A DNA stretch of 6,143 nucleotides, taken from Bacillota bacterium (GTDB lineage Bacteria > Bacillota > Clostridia > Christensenellales > Aristaeellaceae). Below the pieces are notes generated by a model. The model ran no database searches. It saw nothing but the letters and a program-made list of their open reading frames with translations, and had not been told where the DNA came from. A program made the position numbers and the translations under genes. The stretch is taken from assembly GCA_019137115.1 (NCBI GenBank), contig JAGVSV010000059.1, positions 1 to 6,143 of the forward strand, read 5' to 3'. Positions 5,664 through 6,143 of the stretch are shown in pieces (position 1 is the first letter of the stretch; each line of letters begins with the position of its first letter).

Positions 5664-6143
5664 TTATTTGGTCTCCAGGTACACCAGCCGCGCCATGTTG
5701 GTTAGCGCATCCAGAAAGCCGTCCAGGTTGAGCTCGCCGCCCAGGTAACGCGCCATCAGGGCGTTGATCTGTTCCTCGGCGGGGCCGCCGTCCATCAAGC
5801 GCGTGCCGTCACCATAGCGGATCAGCGGGGCAATCTTGCGGAAGCGTTCGATCCCTTGCCTGGGGATCAAGTAGCGCAGGCGATCCTGGTCGGCCAGGTC
5901 CTGCTCGGCCAGCTGCACGCGGTAGGTATAGATGCTGATGTCCTCGACCGGCGCGTTGCTTTCCTGCGCCTTTTTGAGGGCGTCGGAGTAAAACGCCAGG
6001 TCATCCTTCGTTTTCTGCACAGCTTGCTCAAAGTCCGGGTTCAGGTACGGCTCGTTGGCGTCCGGGTGGATGGCGTAGTACAGCCGGTGCCCGGTGTCCG
6101 GGGTGAGCATCGTTTCGATGTACGTCTGGGCCAGCTCCTTCTT
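5664..6143 (-). CDS. Probable extracellular solute-binding protein of an ABC transporter, C-terminal part (cut by the right window edge)
   Basis: Only the last 159 residues and the TAA stop are present; the frame is open to the window edge, so an internal ATG at 6110 is not the start. The opening KELAQTYIETMLTPDTG resembles the late helix of family 1 solute-binding proteins that precedes their C-terminal segment. The end, INALMARYLGGELNLDGFLDALTNMARLVYLE (given here only as its pattern YL-G-LD-FLD near residues 132-145 of the fragment), resembles the closing helices of clostridial lipoprotein binding proteins. Between them lies a charged helical, probably coiled-coil stretch (about residues 25-75, rich in K, E, A, Q, D). 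The signal peptide, lipobox and ligand pocket would lie outside the window, so substrate and membrane anchoring cannot be judged. The family call rests on pattern resemblance and is moderate. It is separated from remA by a terminator. Confidence 0.55.
   Translation of the reverse strand, partial: KKELAQTYIETMLTPDTGHRLYYAIHPDANEPYLNPDFEQAVQKTKDDLAFYSDALKKAQESNAPVEDISIYTYRVQLAEQDLADQDRLRYLIPRQGIERFRKIAPLIRYGDGTRLMDGGPAEEQINALMARYLGGELNLDGFLDALTNMARLVYLETK

Noticed and set aside
1..6143. CRISPR arrays, insertion sequences, tRNA or rRNA genes, phage or defence genes
   Set aside because: I saw no regularly spaced repeats, transposase motifs or tRNA-like cloverleaf, and coding sequence fills all but about 180 bases of the window.

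Overview
This window is a conserved housekeeping cluster, all on the minus strand. The gene order in the direction of transcription is remA (DUF370), gmk, rpoZ, coaBC, priA, def, fmt. This order is characteristic of Firmicutes (Bacillus and Clostridia). The DNA is visibly GC-rich and nearly every gene ends within a few bases of the next start. RemA together with this order points to a GC-rich, clostridia-like Firmicute. I cannot name the genus from the sequence.

Layout, reading the minus strand from right to left. (1) 5664-6143 is the C-terminal end of a gene running off the right edge, most like an extracellular solute-binding protein of an ABC transporter. (2) 5522-5663 is a 142-base intergenic region. 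It holds a GC-rich hairpin that probably terminates the solute-binding-protein transcript, then an extended -10 promoter (TGG-TATACT) and a short leader with a small hairpin ahead of remA. (3) 5270-5521 is remA, sharing ATGA with gmk. (4) 4671-5273 is gmk. (5) 4430-4642 is rpoZ, 28 bases after gmk. (6) 3220-4437 is coaBC, overlapping the end of rpoZ. (7) 972-3215 is priA, 4 bases after coaBC. (8) 460-963 is def, 8 bases after priA, with its ribosome binding site on the priA stop codon. (9) 1-463 is fmt, starting with GTG inside the def stop (GTGA) and cut by the left edge.

The seven genes look like one translationally coupled operon driven from the remA promoter. They join a DNA-binding regulator (RemA), guanine nucleotide supply (Gmk), the RNA polymerase omega subunit (RpoZ), coenzyme A synthesis (CoaBC), replication restart (PriA), and the formyl-Met cycle of translation (Fmt adds the formyl group, Def removes it). 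Catalytic motifs are intact in every visible enzyme.

I looked for an undescribed system and found none. The long plus-strand open frames opposite priA and coaBC are GC-bias shadows. The parts most worth a second look are the compact 142-base regulatory region before remA, with its overlapping repeats, and the unidentified remainder of the right-hand gene. A few conserved motifs (Gmk, CoaB) carry local substitutions.
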